Below are positions 1 through 8,769 of a stretch of DNA of 14,374 nucleotides, piece by piece. Both the position numbers and the translations under genes were made by a program. The stretch comes from Chrysochromulina parva (taxonomy: Eukaryota > Haptophyta > Prymnesiales > Chrysochromulinaceae). A model generated the notes under the pieces. That model was not told where the DNA came from. It searched no databases and saw only the letters and a list, made by a program, of their open reading frames with translations. The stretch's first letter is position 1. Each line of letters starts with the position of its first letter. The DNA is taken from contig PJAB01001455.1 in assembly GCA_002887195.1 (NCBI GenBank), positions 1 to 14,374 on the forward strand. The letters run 5' to 3'.

Positions 1-2
1 GC

Positions 3-1712
3 GCGCCGCCCGCCCGCTGGATGCGCCGCGGGCCGGGCGCGATGACGCGCGCGTGGTGCATGTTCGAGCTCGTCAAGGCGCTCGCCAAGGGCGCGACGCT
101 GCACGTGGTGCTCGCGCCCGTGGACGTGGACGGCTTCGCGGCGCTGCTGACGGATGAATTTAACGAGATTGCGGGCATCGTGGCGGGCATCGACGCGGCC
201 GACGCGCAGATCACCATGGTCGAGGACCGCGACTACATCCTGGCCGAGGTGGCGCAGCTCGAGGGCGGCATCGGCGCGGTGACGGCGACGGTGTGCGCGT
301 CGCTGCGCGAGTGGCTCGCGGCGGAGGGCCGCGCGGCGCTGGCGCGCATGCCGCGCGAGGAGCGGGCGACGTCGGCGCTGCAGAACCAGCTGGGGCTGCT
401 GCTGAAGGACCAGGGCCAGCTCGACGAGGCGGGCGTGCTGCTCCGCGAGGCGCTCGAGGCGATGCGTGCGACGCTCGGCGATCGGCATCCGGACACCCTC
501 GGCTCGATTAGTAATCTGGGGTTGCTGCTGCAAGCCCAGGGCAAGCTTGACGAGGCGGGTGTGCTGTACCGCGAGGCGCTCGAGGCGAGCCGTGCGACGC
601 TCGGCGATCGGCATCCGAGCACCCTCGGCTCGATTACTAATCTGGGGACGCTGCTGGAGGCCCAGGGCAAGCTCGACGAGGCGGGCGTGCTGCTCCGCGA
701 GGCGCTCGAGGCGATGCGTGCGACGCTCGGCGATCGGCATCCGGACACCCTCGGCTCGATGAATAATCTGGGGATGCTGCTGCAGGACCAGGGCAAGCTC
801 GACGAGGCGGGCGCGCTGTACCGCGAGGCGCTCGAGGCGAAGCGTGCGACGCTCGGCGATCGGCATCCGAGCACCCTCGACTCCATTAATAATCTGGGGA
901 CGCTGCTGGAGGCCCAGGGCAAGCTCGACGAGGCGGGCGTGCTGCTCCGCGAGGCCCTCGAGGCGAGGCGTGCGACGCTCGGTGATCGTCATCCGGACAC
1001 CCTCACCTCGATTGGTAATCTGGGGGCGCTGCTGCTGATCCAGGGCAAGCTCGACGAGGCGGGCGCGCTGCTCCGCGAGGCGCTCGAGGCGCAGCGTGCG
1101 ACGCTCGGCGATCGTCATCCGAACACCCTCACCTCGATGAATAATCTGGGTGTGCTGCTGCGGGACCAGGGCAAGCTCGACGAGGCGGGCGTGCTGTACC
1201 GCGAGGCGCTCGAGGCGCAGCGTGCGACGCTCGGCAATCGGCATCCGGACACCCTCAGCTCGATTATTAATCTCGGGCGGCTCCTGCACGACCAGGGCAG
1301 GCTGGGCGAGTCTGAGACCTTGCTCCTCGAAGCACACGACGGCTGCGCCGCGACGCTCGCAGAGGGCCAGGGCATCCGGCTGGAGTCGCAAGCCTGGCTC
1401 GCAGACGTGCGCCGTGCGCAAGGCCGCATCGAGAGCGCCCGCGCGCTCGTGGATGCACGCGTGCTCAGCACGGCGCGTGCGGCGCTGGGCCCGACGGTGG
1501 ACATAACGCTGATGCTCGAGGCCGTCCACGCCCGGCTCGAGTGCGCGGCAGGCGGAGGGCTCAGCCTGCTGAAAGCGGCCCTCGAGCGCATGAGGACCGT
1601 CCTCGGGCCAGAGCACCCTGAGACGCGCCGGTGCGCGGTGGCGCTCTCGCAGGAGGAAGAGGCCGCCAGGTCCCTGCATGTCGGACACCACCTGATGAGA
1701 TGGACGGCGTGA
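3..1712 (+). CDS. Kinesin-light-chain/nephrocystin-type TPR repeat protein, 5' partial
   Basis: The frame is open to the left edge, so the gene probably starts upstream; the first ATG in view is at 21 and gives 563 residues (numbering from there). Residues 9-31 carry an AWCMFELVKAL segment, a Trp-Cys-x-x-Glu pattern seen before TPR arrays in algal proteins; I do not know its function. Residues 122-415 hold seven 42-residue repeats with the signature NLG..L..QGKLDEA..L.REALE..RATLGDRHP.TL, typical of kinesin-light-chain-type TPRs. Two degenerate repeats follow (416-499), then a tail with a last GPEHPET motif. Such arrays form a superhelical protein-binding scaffold; the partner cannot be inferred. 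No intron is needed and the stop is at 1710-1712. The family call is firm; the biological role is unknown. Confidence 0.8.
   Translation, partial: APPARWMRRGPGAMTRAWCMFELVKALAKGATLHVVLAPVDVDGFAALLTDEFNEIAGIVAGIDAADAQITMVEDRDYILAEVAQLEGGIGAVTATVCASLREWLAAEGRAALARMPREERATSALQNQLGLLLKDQGQLDEAGVLLREALEAMRATLGDRHPDTLGSISNLGLLLQAQGKLDEAGVLYREALEASRATLGDRHPSTLGSITNLGTLLEAQGKLDEAGVLLREALEAMRATLGDRHPDTLGSMNNLGMLLQDQGKLDEAGALYREALEAKRATLGDRHPSTLDSINNLGTLLEAQGKLDEAGVLLREALEARRATLGDRHPDTLTSIGNLGALLLIQGKLDEAGALLREALEAQRATLGDRHPNTLTSMNNLGVLLRDQGKLDEAGVLYREALEAQRATLGNRHPDTLSSIINLGRLLHDQGRLGESETLLLEAHDGCAATLAEGQGIRLESQAWLADVRRAQGRIESARALVDARVLSTARAALGPTVDITLMLEAVHARLECAAGGGLSLLKAALERMRTVLGPEHPETRRCAVALSQEEEAARSLHVGHHLMRWTA
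384..1265 (+). repeat. Seven tandem 126-bp units encoding the TPR array
   Basis: Each 126-bp unit encodes one 42-residue TPR. Units are nearly identical at DNA level. Units 2 and 4 share VLYRE/ALYRE with HPSTL. Units 3 and 5 share TLLEAQGKLDEAGVLLRE with HPDTL. The array therefore seems to have grown partly in 252-bp pairs. Divergence rises sharply after unit 7. Confidence 0.85.
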
Positions 1713-2385
1713 GCAGGGGGCTGCTGATGAGGGTCGCTGTGTGTGGCTGGGGTGCAGCCAGGGGGGAGGTGCACGAGTGCGCGGACAGAGGGGAGCGCGC
1801 AGGGAGCGGAGCGCGGCTAGAGAGCGCAGAGAGGGTGGGCAGGAGGACGAGCGCGCCGCATGAGACAGCGGGCTCCGGCCATTCAATTCCCAAACAGGTG
1901 TGGGGTTAGGGCCTTATAAACATGAAAAATAGTAGACCACTCCCCCTTGGGTCAAGTCATCTCACAGATCATCTCTGTGTTGTTATTTGAACCATACATT
2001 TTGAATCACTCTCAGGGCTCCCTCTCAGAATAAACCGAAGAATTCTCTAAACCACACCGGAGGACTCGCTACCTACAGAGCTGTACAGCGAAACGCTCGG
2101 AAGCTGTGTACACGCCGGCACTCTACCAAACCTTACCAAACCACGCGTCGTCGCGGGCACCGCCCTTGGGCCTCTTCCCCTCCCTACCCCCATGCGTTTT
2201 CCCGTACGTCGGATGCTGACCGTAACGACATGCAAAGTGGCGCCCGTGTGGAACTGCGATCTCAGAGCGATCTCAATCAGCCGAGTCAAAGACGTCCGAA
2301 GTTGCTTCGTAGCAAAGTGTGGTTGGTCGCGTGTATAGATGAGAGCCTGTGTGAGCACTCTCTTCACACTCTCTTCACAGTCTCT
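1713..2385. other. Convergent intergenic region, no gene seen
   Basis: This lies between the 3' ends of the TPR gene (+) and sulfotransferase A (-). From about 1905 to 2060 the GC content drops well below the rest of the window. An AATAAA at 2029-2034 (+) could be a poly(A) signal for the TPR gene, but it is 317 bases past the stop and algal signals are often non-canonical. A TTATAAA at 1914-1920 has no ORF that would use it. Short CTCTTCA-type repeats run from about 2360 to 2390, across the end of gene A. Confidence 0.5.
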
Positions 2386-4459
2386 TCAGTCTTGCTTCGT
2401 GCTGGACGATGGCATCGCATGATGGCTTTCGAAGCGCTGCCAGTACGAGGGTCCACGCGTCGTGGTGGGCGGCCGCAGCTCCTCCTCATAGAGCGCCGTC
2501 TTGGGCATCTCAGCCGAAGCCGCCTTGGCGTCGATGGCGCCGTCGCGGGCACCCTTGGCGTTGCGGCGAGCACGCGACGAGGGATGCTCCGCACTCAGCA
2601 TCGCCACAGCAGGCGCCTCGCGCTCATCTCGGCGCGTGCCCCCAAAGAAGGAGCTCCACGCGAGATCGAGATCGAGATCGTCACCCGCAGCTCCCTTCCT
2701 TTTTTGGAAGCCGCTGCTCTGCACACTTGCATGGCTGCTATGCACAGCGTGGTGCGGTGCCGGCGCAGGCGGCGGCAGCAGGTGGTGGTGGACCGAGGTG
2801 GCATCTGCTGGGACCAACGCCACGTGGTCGCCGGGGGTATGAATGAAGGTGCCTTTGGGGTAGGTGTCGCAGTTGCCACTGTCGGGGGCCAGATGATTGT
2901 GCCGTCCCTCGTCGAGGTACTTATCTGTGATGAGGCAGGCAATCACATGCAATACGTACACATGCAATCAGCGAGAAATCGCGTGCATTCAGCATGCAAT
3001 CAGCATGCAATCAGCATGCAATCACGTGCACGCTTGATGTACTACTCACTCAGCATACACTCAACATGCAATCATAATTCAATCACATGCACTCAGATAC
3101 TCACCCAAATTCGGCATCCCTTTCTCGTCGAGGCCGAGGAGCTTCAGAGCGTCGTCAACGCACCTGATGATGAGGGAGGCAATCAGCAGCACTCAGACAC
3201 AATCAGACAGCCACCAGACGCCCTCAGACCGCCGTCGAGAGCTCGGTCGAGAGCTCGGCCGGGAGATAATCAGGAGACAGTCAGGAGATGCACTTTTCAG
3301 GGTGTGCCCAGCAGGTTTCGGCCTGCAGATGGAGTTGGGTATGCTTGACGGCCTCGACGGCGAACGTCGGGGTGGGCCGTGGATAGCTGCAGTCGAACTC
3401 GGTGCCGATCGGTGTGAAGCGGTGAAAGTTGGAGAACTGCCTATCCACCTCCTTGCGCTCGAAGTTCAACGTGGCCACCTTCGGGTTCTGAGAGAGAGAG
3501 GATGAGAAGGGCCATTCGATGAGAAGGGCCATCGGACTGCATCGCGCAATTCAGACGCACAATCTTTCTACGATCAACAGGGGCGCTCGAGCTGGCCATC
3601 AGCTCGTCATCACAGCAATCAAGCCCTCTGGCGCAATCAGCTCGTCATCACAGCAATCAAGCCCTCTGGCGCAATCAGCTCGTCATCACCGCTATCGAGT
3701 CCTCTGGCGCAATCAGCTCGTCATCACAGCAATCGAGTCCTCTGGCGCAATCAGCATGTTCGTATCGCACACCTGCTCAAACGAGTGCAGCGCGTCCTTC
3801 CAGGCCTTCATCGCCAGGACGTTCCGTGCGTCCTGGCATGCGGCGTGGCCCGGACTCGGGGTGTGATCGATCACCGTATCGGCGTCGACGTACAGGGGGA
3901 ACATCTTGAGCATGACGGAGCACTCGGCCGCCGGGCACACGTCGATCGGCACGTGGGCGCAGACGAGGTCGCGGATGCGCACAAAGTACTCGGCGAGGTT
4001 GTACTCGAGATGCTCGTAGAGCGAGCGCGAGTCAATTTCGAAGCGCTTCTTGTCCGCGCCTTTGTTCCACTCCTGTCGCGTGAGAACATCGTTGATCTCC
4101 CTCGTCATCTTCGGATTGTCGGCGTGCTCGAGCTTGCCGTTGTCCGCGTCGAACATGGCAGGGTGATGGGTTTTGTCCTCGCATTCAGCGGGTGTAGCAA
4201 AGGTCGACCACAGCACGTATCCTGAACCGAAGGGCTCGCCAACGTCCAGGATGCATGGGTGCGTGTTGAGAATGTCCCCAAAGTTGGTCGTGCCGCTCCC
4301 GTGGTCGGAGACAAGGACGAGGACCTCCGCGCGGCCGGAAGTCGACAGCTCCGCCGTTGGTGCGAGTAGCGGCTGCGCGTGGAGCGCCTCATTCGTTTGC
4401 AGCGCCGCGTTGTCTTGAAGCGCCACGCCCAGCACAAACGACAGGACCTGCAGCAGCAT
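2386..4459 (-). CDS. Sulfotransferase-like protein, paralog A (4 exons)
   Basis: Exons on the minus strand: 4459-3773, 3487-3294, 3163-3105, 2924-2386; they join in frame to 492 residues. Residues 1-20 form a signal peptide or anchor (MLLQVLSFVLGVAL), pointing to the secretory pathway or Golgi. Residues 51-68 (SDHGSGTTNFGDILNTHP) match the 5'-phosphosulfate loop of sulfotransferases, followed by LDVGEPFG. Exon 2 carries an R-x5-RQFSNFHR segment around residues 240-252 resembling the 3'-phosphate motif (Arg plus Ser). By family, it would move sulfate from PAPS to a glycan or other acceptor; the substrate is unknown. The tail has His/Pro-rich HHHLLPPPAPAP and a DLDLDL run. Paralog B follows head-to-tail and confirms the exon joins by alignment. 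The catalytic base was not identified, so this is sulfotransferase-like only. Confidence 0.68.
2925..3104 (-). mobile_element. Intron 3 of sulfotransferase A, introner type
   Basis: Phase-1 GT-AG intron of 180 bp with donor G/GTGAGTATC and acceptor GCCTCATCACAG. It contains repeated TGATTGCATGC units. The matching intron in paralog B is 86 bp, so the internal repeats expanded in A or contracted in B after duplication. Confidence 0.78.
3164..3293 (-). mobile_element. Intron 2 of sulfotransferase A, introner type
   Basis: Phase-2 GT-AG intron of 130 bp. The donor GTGCATCTCC and the post-acceptor sequence GTGCGTTGAC are related direct repeats. The 3' end is the shared CTGATTGCCTCCCTCATCATCAG-type module, here with an extra ATC. 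The same position is occupied in paralog B, so this insertion predates the duplication. Confidence 0.78.
3488..3772 (-). other. Intron 1 of sulfotransferase A (absent from paralog B)
   Basis: Phase-0 GT-AG intron of 285 bp between codons 229 (Gln) and 230 (Asn). The donor is CAG/GTGTGCG and the acceptor is a CTCTCTCTCAG tract. Paralog B reads straight through at the same codon (junction 5517/5518). Most of the intron is a 38-bp tandem array. Confidence 0.8.
3599..3754 (-). repeat. 38-bp tandem repeat, about 4 copies, inside intron 1 of A
   Basis: The block gcgcaatcag (plus strand) recurs at 3631, 3669, 3707 and 3745, an exact 38-bp period. Read with the gene, each unit holds CTGATTGCGC and TGATGACGAG, resembling the CTGAT-containing units of the other introns. 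Copies differ mainly by ATTGC versus ATAGC and GACTCG versus GGCTTG. Confidence 0.9.
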
Positions 4460-4774
4460 TTTCTTTGTCTGTCGCTGCGGGGTTTATTCGCTGCATTTGG
4501 CAACGGGGTTTTTGTGACCTAATTTGGTACTGTTGCGCGTGACGGAGGGCCACGCAAGCATGCGTCCTGCGTCTTGGTCAGAGTTCGGGTGCGAAAAGAG
4601 AGACCACCAAACCCAAGAGTCCACCGCCGCTTCTTCGGGTGAGACGTCCGGTCGGCTCCGGTCAAAGAGAAGTTCATCCTTAACCAATTGTCAACGAGGC
4701 GTCTAGTGGTCTAAAGAGAACACATCACGCAACCATTGCTCGTCCCCTCGTCCGCGCTGGTGGTATGCATGCTG
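4460..4774. other. Spacer between sulfotransferase genes, with duplicated 5' leader
   Basis: Roughly 4460-4541 is the 5' leader of gene A, nearly identical to that of gene B, and probably includes the core promoter or 5' UTR. The rest (about 4542-4774) is unique and holds the expected 3' UTR of gene B. No RNA gene, TATA box or extra ORF is convincing. Confidence 0.5.
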
Positions 4775-6201
4775 CTATGCATGACGACTCTGCAGGCCGC
4801 TATCCTCTAAGCTATCCTCAGCATGGGGTAAAGCATGGGGAGGGGGAGTATGGTGCGGCAGCGGCGGCGCGGAATAGTGCGGTGCCGGCGCAGGCGGCGG
4901 CAGCAGGTGGTGGTGGACGGAGGTGGCATCAGCTGGGACCAACGCCACGTTATCGCCGTCCGTGTGAACGAAGGTGCCTGTGGGGTTGGTCTCGCAGTTG
5001 CCGCTATCGGGGCCCAGATGGGCATGGGCTGTGGCCGACTCTTCCATGTACTCACCTGATGAGGGAGGCAATCAGCATGCAATCAGCGCACGCAATCACG
5101 CATGCAATCAAATTCAATCACATGCAAGCATATGTACTCACTCGAATTAGGCATCGCCCGCGCGTCGAGGCCGATGAGATCGAGAGCCTCGTTAATGCAC
5201 CTGATGAGGGAGGCAATCAGACGCACTCAGTCGCACTCAGACGCAATCATCAACGCAATCAGAGGCCATCGAGAGCCCGATCTCAGGAGCTCGGTGGAAT
5301 CAGGAGACGGTCAGGAGATGCACTTTTGAGGGTGTGCCCAGCAGCTTTCGGCCTGCAGCTGGAGTTGGGTATGGCCACGAGCCTCGAGAGCGAACGTCGG
5401 GGTGGGCCGTGGATAGCTGCAGTCGAACTCGGTGCCAATCGATGTGAAGCGGTGAAAGTTGGAGAACTGCCTGTCCAGCTCGTTGCGCTCGAAGTTCAAC
5501 GTGGCCACCTTCGGGTCCATTTCAAACGAGTGCAGCGCGTCCTTCCAGGCCTTCATCGCCTTGACGTTCTGTGCGGCCTGGCATGCGGCGTGACCCGGAC
5601 TCGGGGTGTGATCGATCACCGTATCGGCGTCGACGTACACGGGGAACATCTTGAGCATGATCGAGCAGTTTGCCGCCGGGCACAAGTCGCGTGCTGACGC
5701 GGGCACGTGGGCGCAGACGAGGTCGCGGATGCGCACAAAGTACTCGGCGAGGTTGTAGGTGAGGTTCACGTAGAGTGAGCGCGAGTCAATGTTATAGTAG
5801 ACCTTATCCGCCCCTTTGTTCCACTCCTGTCGCGTGAGAACATCGTTGATCTCCCTCGTCATCTTCGGATTGTCGGCGTGCTCGAGCTTGCCGTTGTCCG
5901 CATCGAACATGGCAGGGTGATCGGTTAGATTCTGCGCAGCGCATTCGGCGGGTTGAGAGTATGTCGTCCACAGCATGTACCCTGAACCGAAGGGCTCGCC
6001 AACGTCCAGGATGCACGGGTGCGTGTTGAGAATGTCCCCAAAGTTGGTCGTGCCGCTCCCGTGGTCGGAGACAAGGACGAGGACCTCCGCGCGGCCGGAA
6101 GTCTCCGCCGCTGGCTGCGCGTGGAGCGCCTCATTCGTTTGCAGCGCCGCGTTGTCTTGAAGCGCCACGCCCAGCACAAGCGACAGGACCTGCAGCAGCA
6201 T
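4775..6201 (-). CDS. Sulfotransferase-like protein, paralog B (3 exons)
   Basis: Exons on the minus strand: 6201-5324, 5200-5142, 5055-4775; they join in frame to 405 residues. The start at 6201 is chosen because it begins the signal-like MLLQVLSLVLGVAL and matches paralog A; an in-frame ATG at 6339 would add 46 basic residues. Residues 45-62 carry the SDHGSGTTNFGDILNTHP loop (PAPS 5'-phosphosulfate site by family), and about 237-250 the FERNELDRQFSNFHRF segment resembling the 3'-phosphate motif. A conserved GPDSGNC...GTF segment lies near the end, then HHHLLPPPAPAP and a short Pro/His-rich tail unlike that of A. Compared with A it lacks intron 1. The substrate is unknown; a secretory-pathway location is inferred from the leader. 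Confidence 0.7.
5056..5141 (-). mobile_element. Intron 2 of sulfotransferase B, introner type with 10-bp direct repeat
   Basis: Phase-1 intron of 86 bp. GTGAGTACAT occurs both as the donor (CGA/GTGAGTACAT) and right after the acceptor (CAG/GTGAGTACAT), so splicing leaves one copy in frame (SEYM). It ends in CTGATTGCCTCCCTCATCAG. It matches intron 3 of A in position. Confidence 0.85.
5201..5323 (-). mobile_element. Intron 1 of sulfotransferase B, introner type
   Basis: Phase-2 intron of 123 bp. GTGCAT at the donor is repeated right after the acceptor (CAG/GTGCATTAAC), a 6-bp direct repeat. The 3' end is exactly CTGATTGCCTCCCTCATCAG. It is orthologous in position to intron 2 of A. Confidence 0.82.
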
Positions 6202-6368
6202 TTTTCTCGACTCGCAGCGGGGTTTATTCGCTGCATTTGGCAACGGGGTTTTTGAGACCAAATTTGGTACTGAAGCGCGTACATGCGCGCGCTTGCGCTT
6301 CCGTTTTGGTGCCAGACGAGTGAGAGGTAGTCCGCTCAAAATCTCAAACGAAGTGGCGCAGTTCAGTT

Positions 6369-6397
6369 CAGTTCAGTTCAGCAACTGAACTGAACTG
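6369..6397. repeat. Perfect 13-bp hairpin from (GTTCA)n
   Basis: CAGTTCAGTTCAG, loop CAA, then CTGAACTGAACTG. The left arm is part of four GTTCA pentamers starting at 6361. It sits 168 bp upstream of the sulfotransferase B start codon. It could be a promoter-proximal cruciform or simple-sequence slippage; no T-tract follows. Confidence 0.75.
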
Positions 6398-6820
6398 GCG
6401 CAGCACTTCGTCGCGAGTCGCAGCGGAGCAGAACCCACGAGGGGTCACACCGCATGCCACGCTCTATTCACACGCGGGCAGACGACATCAAGAAGAAGCA
6501 AGCCGCCCACACATCTTTTTTTCAACATCACGTCCTGCTCGGATCGACGGTGGGAGTGCTGCCGGCATCGGAGACATGAATCATGATCTCTCTCGCGGAG
6601 CTCAGCATGATCTGTCTCTAGATGTCTTAAACGAACTACATGTACTTTCACGAACCGGCAACAAAGAACCAACGAACCGAAACTGAACCCTCCCTGCACC
6701 CTTCCCCACAGGTAGGGAGAGCGCGGCCGGCCCCCATAGAGGGTCAGCCACGACGAGCACCACCACCTCGACATGAGCCACTACCACTTGGTCACGACCA
6801 CCCTCACGTCCCCCGCGGGG

Positions 6821-6895
6821 GAGAGTATGGCCGCCTCCCTACCGGGAGAGTATGGCCGCCCCCCTACCGGGAGAGTATGGCCGCCCCCCTACCGC
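6821..6895. repeat. 25-bp tandem repeat, 3 copies
   Basis: The block gagagtatggccgcc recurs at 6821, 6846 and 6871, an exact 25-bp period, followed by partial cccccctaccg units. It lies 65-140 bp past the stop of the F-box-like gene on the minus strand. Confidence 0.85.
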
Positions 6896-6961
6896 CCCCC
6901 TACCGCCCTCCCCGGCCAATGAGATCGGACTTATGTACCGGTAGGTTGCCGACACTCTCAG

Positions 6962-7978
6962 TCATTTGCAATCGTGATGCGCGATGCAATCCTGGCACAG
7001 AGGCTTCAAGCAGAAAGAGCAGAAAACTATGTTCGCCATGCAGAGCGTGCCCTCGCAGTAGTCGACGCAGTAGCGTTCGCCGCATTCGGTGCATACCGCG
7101 CTATGGCCATAGCACTTGTACGCCTCGCATGCACCGCACGGGCCGAGCTCACGAAAGGCGGGGCTGCACTTAGCGCAGCACTGTGTCAGGCATGTGCCGC
7201 TCGCGCACTTGAACTGCGACGGCTGGCCGCAGCGGCAGCCAAGTTCGGAAACCGGTACCATGAGGGCGAGGTGATCGGGTGGCGCGCGCTCCCCGAGCTG
7301 TGCTAATGCGGCCTCGGGCGGTGTCCAGCTGCGCATCTCGGAAAGCACTTGCGCATACGTGAAGCTGGCTGGGATGCGCCCCAAAGGGCAGACGCGTGTA
7401 GAACAGTTCGACACGTCGGAATAGCTCGCGAAATAGATAGTCTTCACACTGGGGAGCATCTGGGAGTAGGGCTTGGCGAAGGGCAGGGTACGCGCCGGGT
7501 GTTCGATCACGCTCAGCAAGGGAGCCAGCGTGAGCACCTGCGGCCGGAAGACCTCGTACTGCGCGAGCCGCGGGTCGACGAATTTGTCCGCTCCGGAGCG
7601 GAGATTTGCGGCGGCAGTGGAGGTGGGCGTCATCGGCTTCTTCCGGAGCCAGCCTACCGAAAGGACGAGCCCATCGCTCAGCCAGCGGGGGGGATCGGTA
7701 CAGGTGTCCTGAAGCAACAGATGGCGCAGGCCGACGGTGCGAACGAGGCCGGCCATCGCGTGCGAGACCAGCCGCAGCTTGTGAACGCGCTCGTATGCCG
7801 GCACAAATCGAGTGATGTGCAGCAGCTCGTCTTCACCGAGCTCGAAGAACAGAAGTCTGGTAGGCTCCACCGCGGCAGAGTGGCGCGGATCGCGTGCTTC
7901 TTCCTTCATAGATGTCGAGAAGGACGGCGCGGCGCGGGCGGCGCGCGCGGCCGCGCGCGTCTGCACGGATTTCTTCAT
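6962..7978 (-). CDS. F-box-like protein with cysteine-rich zinc-binding-type tail
   Basis: A single exon gives 338 residues from the ATG at 7978; in-frame ATGs at 7999 or 8185 would extend it, but the segment upstream is low-quality coding sequence. Residues about 44-85 (FFELGEDELLHITRFV...KLRLVSHAMAGLVRT) fit an F-box pattern: acidic start, hydrophobic helices, LRLVS near the end. That would link it to Skp1 of an SCF ubiquitin ligase, but this is inferred from pattern only. Residues 248-337 hold 20 cysteines, mostly in CxC, CxxC and CxxxxC spacing plus an HH pair, consistent with several zinc sites; I cannot match this to a named finger family. Residues 9-16 are an Ala/Arg run. The protein could be a ligase adaptor with a zinc-binding substrate domain. 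It has no introns, unlike its neighbours. Confidence 0.62.
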   Translation of the reverse strand: MKKSVQTRAAARAARAAPSFSTSMKEEARDPRHSAAVEPTRLLFFELGEDELLHITRFVPAYERVHKLRLVSHAMAGLVRTVGLRHLLLQDTCTDPPRWLSDGLVLSVGWLRKKPMTPTSTAAANLRSGADKFVDPRLAQYEVFRPQVLTLAPLLSVIEHPARTLPFAKPYSQMLPSVKTIYFASYSDVSNCSTRVCPLGRIPASFTYAQVLSEMRSWTPPEAALAQLGERAPPDHLALMVPVSELGCRCGQPSQFKCASGTCLTQCCAKCSPAFRELGPCGACEAYKCYGHSAVCTECGERYCVDYCEGTLCMANIVFCSFCLKPLCQDCIAHHDCK

Positions 7979-8769
7979 GCACGGATATTCACGTTGCATG
8001 CAAGTAGTTACTTCAGAACTTACCTGCCTCCTTAAGAGTAAAGTATAAGGACTGGCCCCGAAGGGAAAACCTCCCAAGTCTCTGGCATGGGGAAGGCGGT
8101 GCTCGAACACTCGGGATCTGGGGCAAGGCCGTAAGCGTAACAAGAGGGGAGCAGGGCGAGGGGCATGCTGGTTACGTGTGCACATATCTCGAATGTATGG
8201 TCGCTGCCGCGGCGTTAGAGATTGCTTCTCTTCGGTCCGGGTGAACGGAACGCGAAAGACATATTTCGAACATGGTTACACCAGTACGGTACTAAAAACT
8301 TAAAGCGGTGGGAGAACAAGGCCAACTAAAGATCCTATAGTTGCTGGTATTCGTATGGGTAGTCGCCGGGACGTGTGCCAGTGGCCAGTGAGGCCGAGTG
8401 CTGCGTCTCCTCCCTCAAGTGGCCGCGGCGCGCTCGTCACGGCGCTCCTTGGTGACGCTCATCACGGCGCTGGTCGGGTGGCCTGCTCGGAGTCGCGCCA
8501 CTCGAAGCGCTCATCACGGCGCTCCTATGTGACGCTCATCACGGCGCTGGTCGGGTGGCCTGCTCGGAGTCGCGCCACTCGAAGCGCTCGTCACGGCGCT
8601 CCTTGGTGACGCTCATCACGGCGCTGGTCGGGTGGCCTGCTCGGAGTCGCGCCACTCGAAGCGCTCGTCATGGCGCTCCTAGGTGACGCTCATCACGGCG
8701 CTGGTCGGGTGGCCTGCTCGGAGTCGCGCCACTCGAAGCGCTCGTCACGGCGCTCCTATGTGACGCTCA
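7979..8769. other. Intergenic region between FkbM gene and F-box-like gene
   Basis: From 7979 to about 8430 I see no gene: it contains the 5' flank of the F-box-like gene and a lower-GC stretch near 8200-8345. From 8431 on it is the 77-bp array described separately. No tRNA or other RNA gene could be supported. Confidence 0.5.

Larger units (their letters stand above)
2740..6283 (-). repeat. Tandem gene duplication (sulfotransferase A and B)
   Basis: The two genes lie head-to-tail and match through exons, two introns and about 80 bp of 5' leader (4460-4541 versus 6202-6283, including ggggtttattcgctgcattt). Homology fades within the last exon after the HHHLLPPPAPAP segment, where the C-terminal tails differ. 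The outer limits given are approximate. Confidence 0.85.
6202..6961. other. Intergenic region upstream of sulfotransferase B
   Basis: It holds the B leader (to about 6283), a perfect 13-bp inverted repeat (6369-6397), and a 25-bp tandem repeat (6821-6895). It also includes the expected 3' UTR of the F-box-like gene ending at 6962. No convincing gene is seen; the plus-strand ORF from 6640 is Pro/Arg-rich and covers the tandem repeat. Confidence 0.5.

Noticed and set aside
233..922. Long minus-strand ORF opposite the TPR array
   Set aside because: It repeats with the 126-bp period and is Ser/Pro-rich low-complexity sequence; it is the antisense reading of the TPR gene.
2230..3348. 372-residue plus-strand ORF
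   Set aside because: It runs antisense across exons and introns of sulfotransferase A and has no recognisable domain, while the minus-strand exons align to paralog B.
4765..5697. 310-residue plus-strand ORF
   Set aside because: It is antisense to sulfotransferase B exons and introns and low in family-like features.
7349..8035. 228-residue plus-strand ORF
   Set aside because: It is antisense to the F-box-like gene, whose minus-strand frame shows coherent F-box and Cys-rich patterns.
8090..8125. tRNA-like T arm (GTGCTCGAACAC)
   Set aside because: The stem and loop sizes do not fit a T arm, and no D or anticodon arms could be found on either strand.
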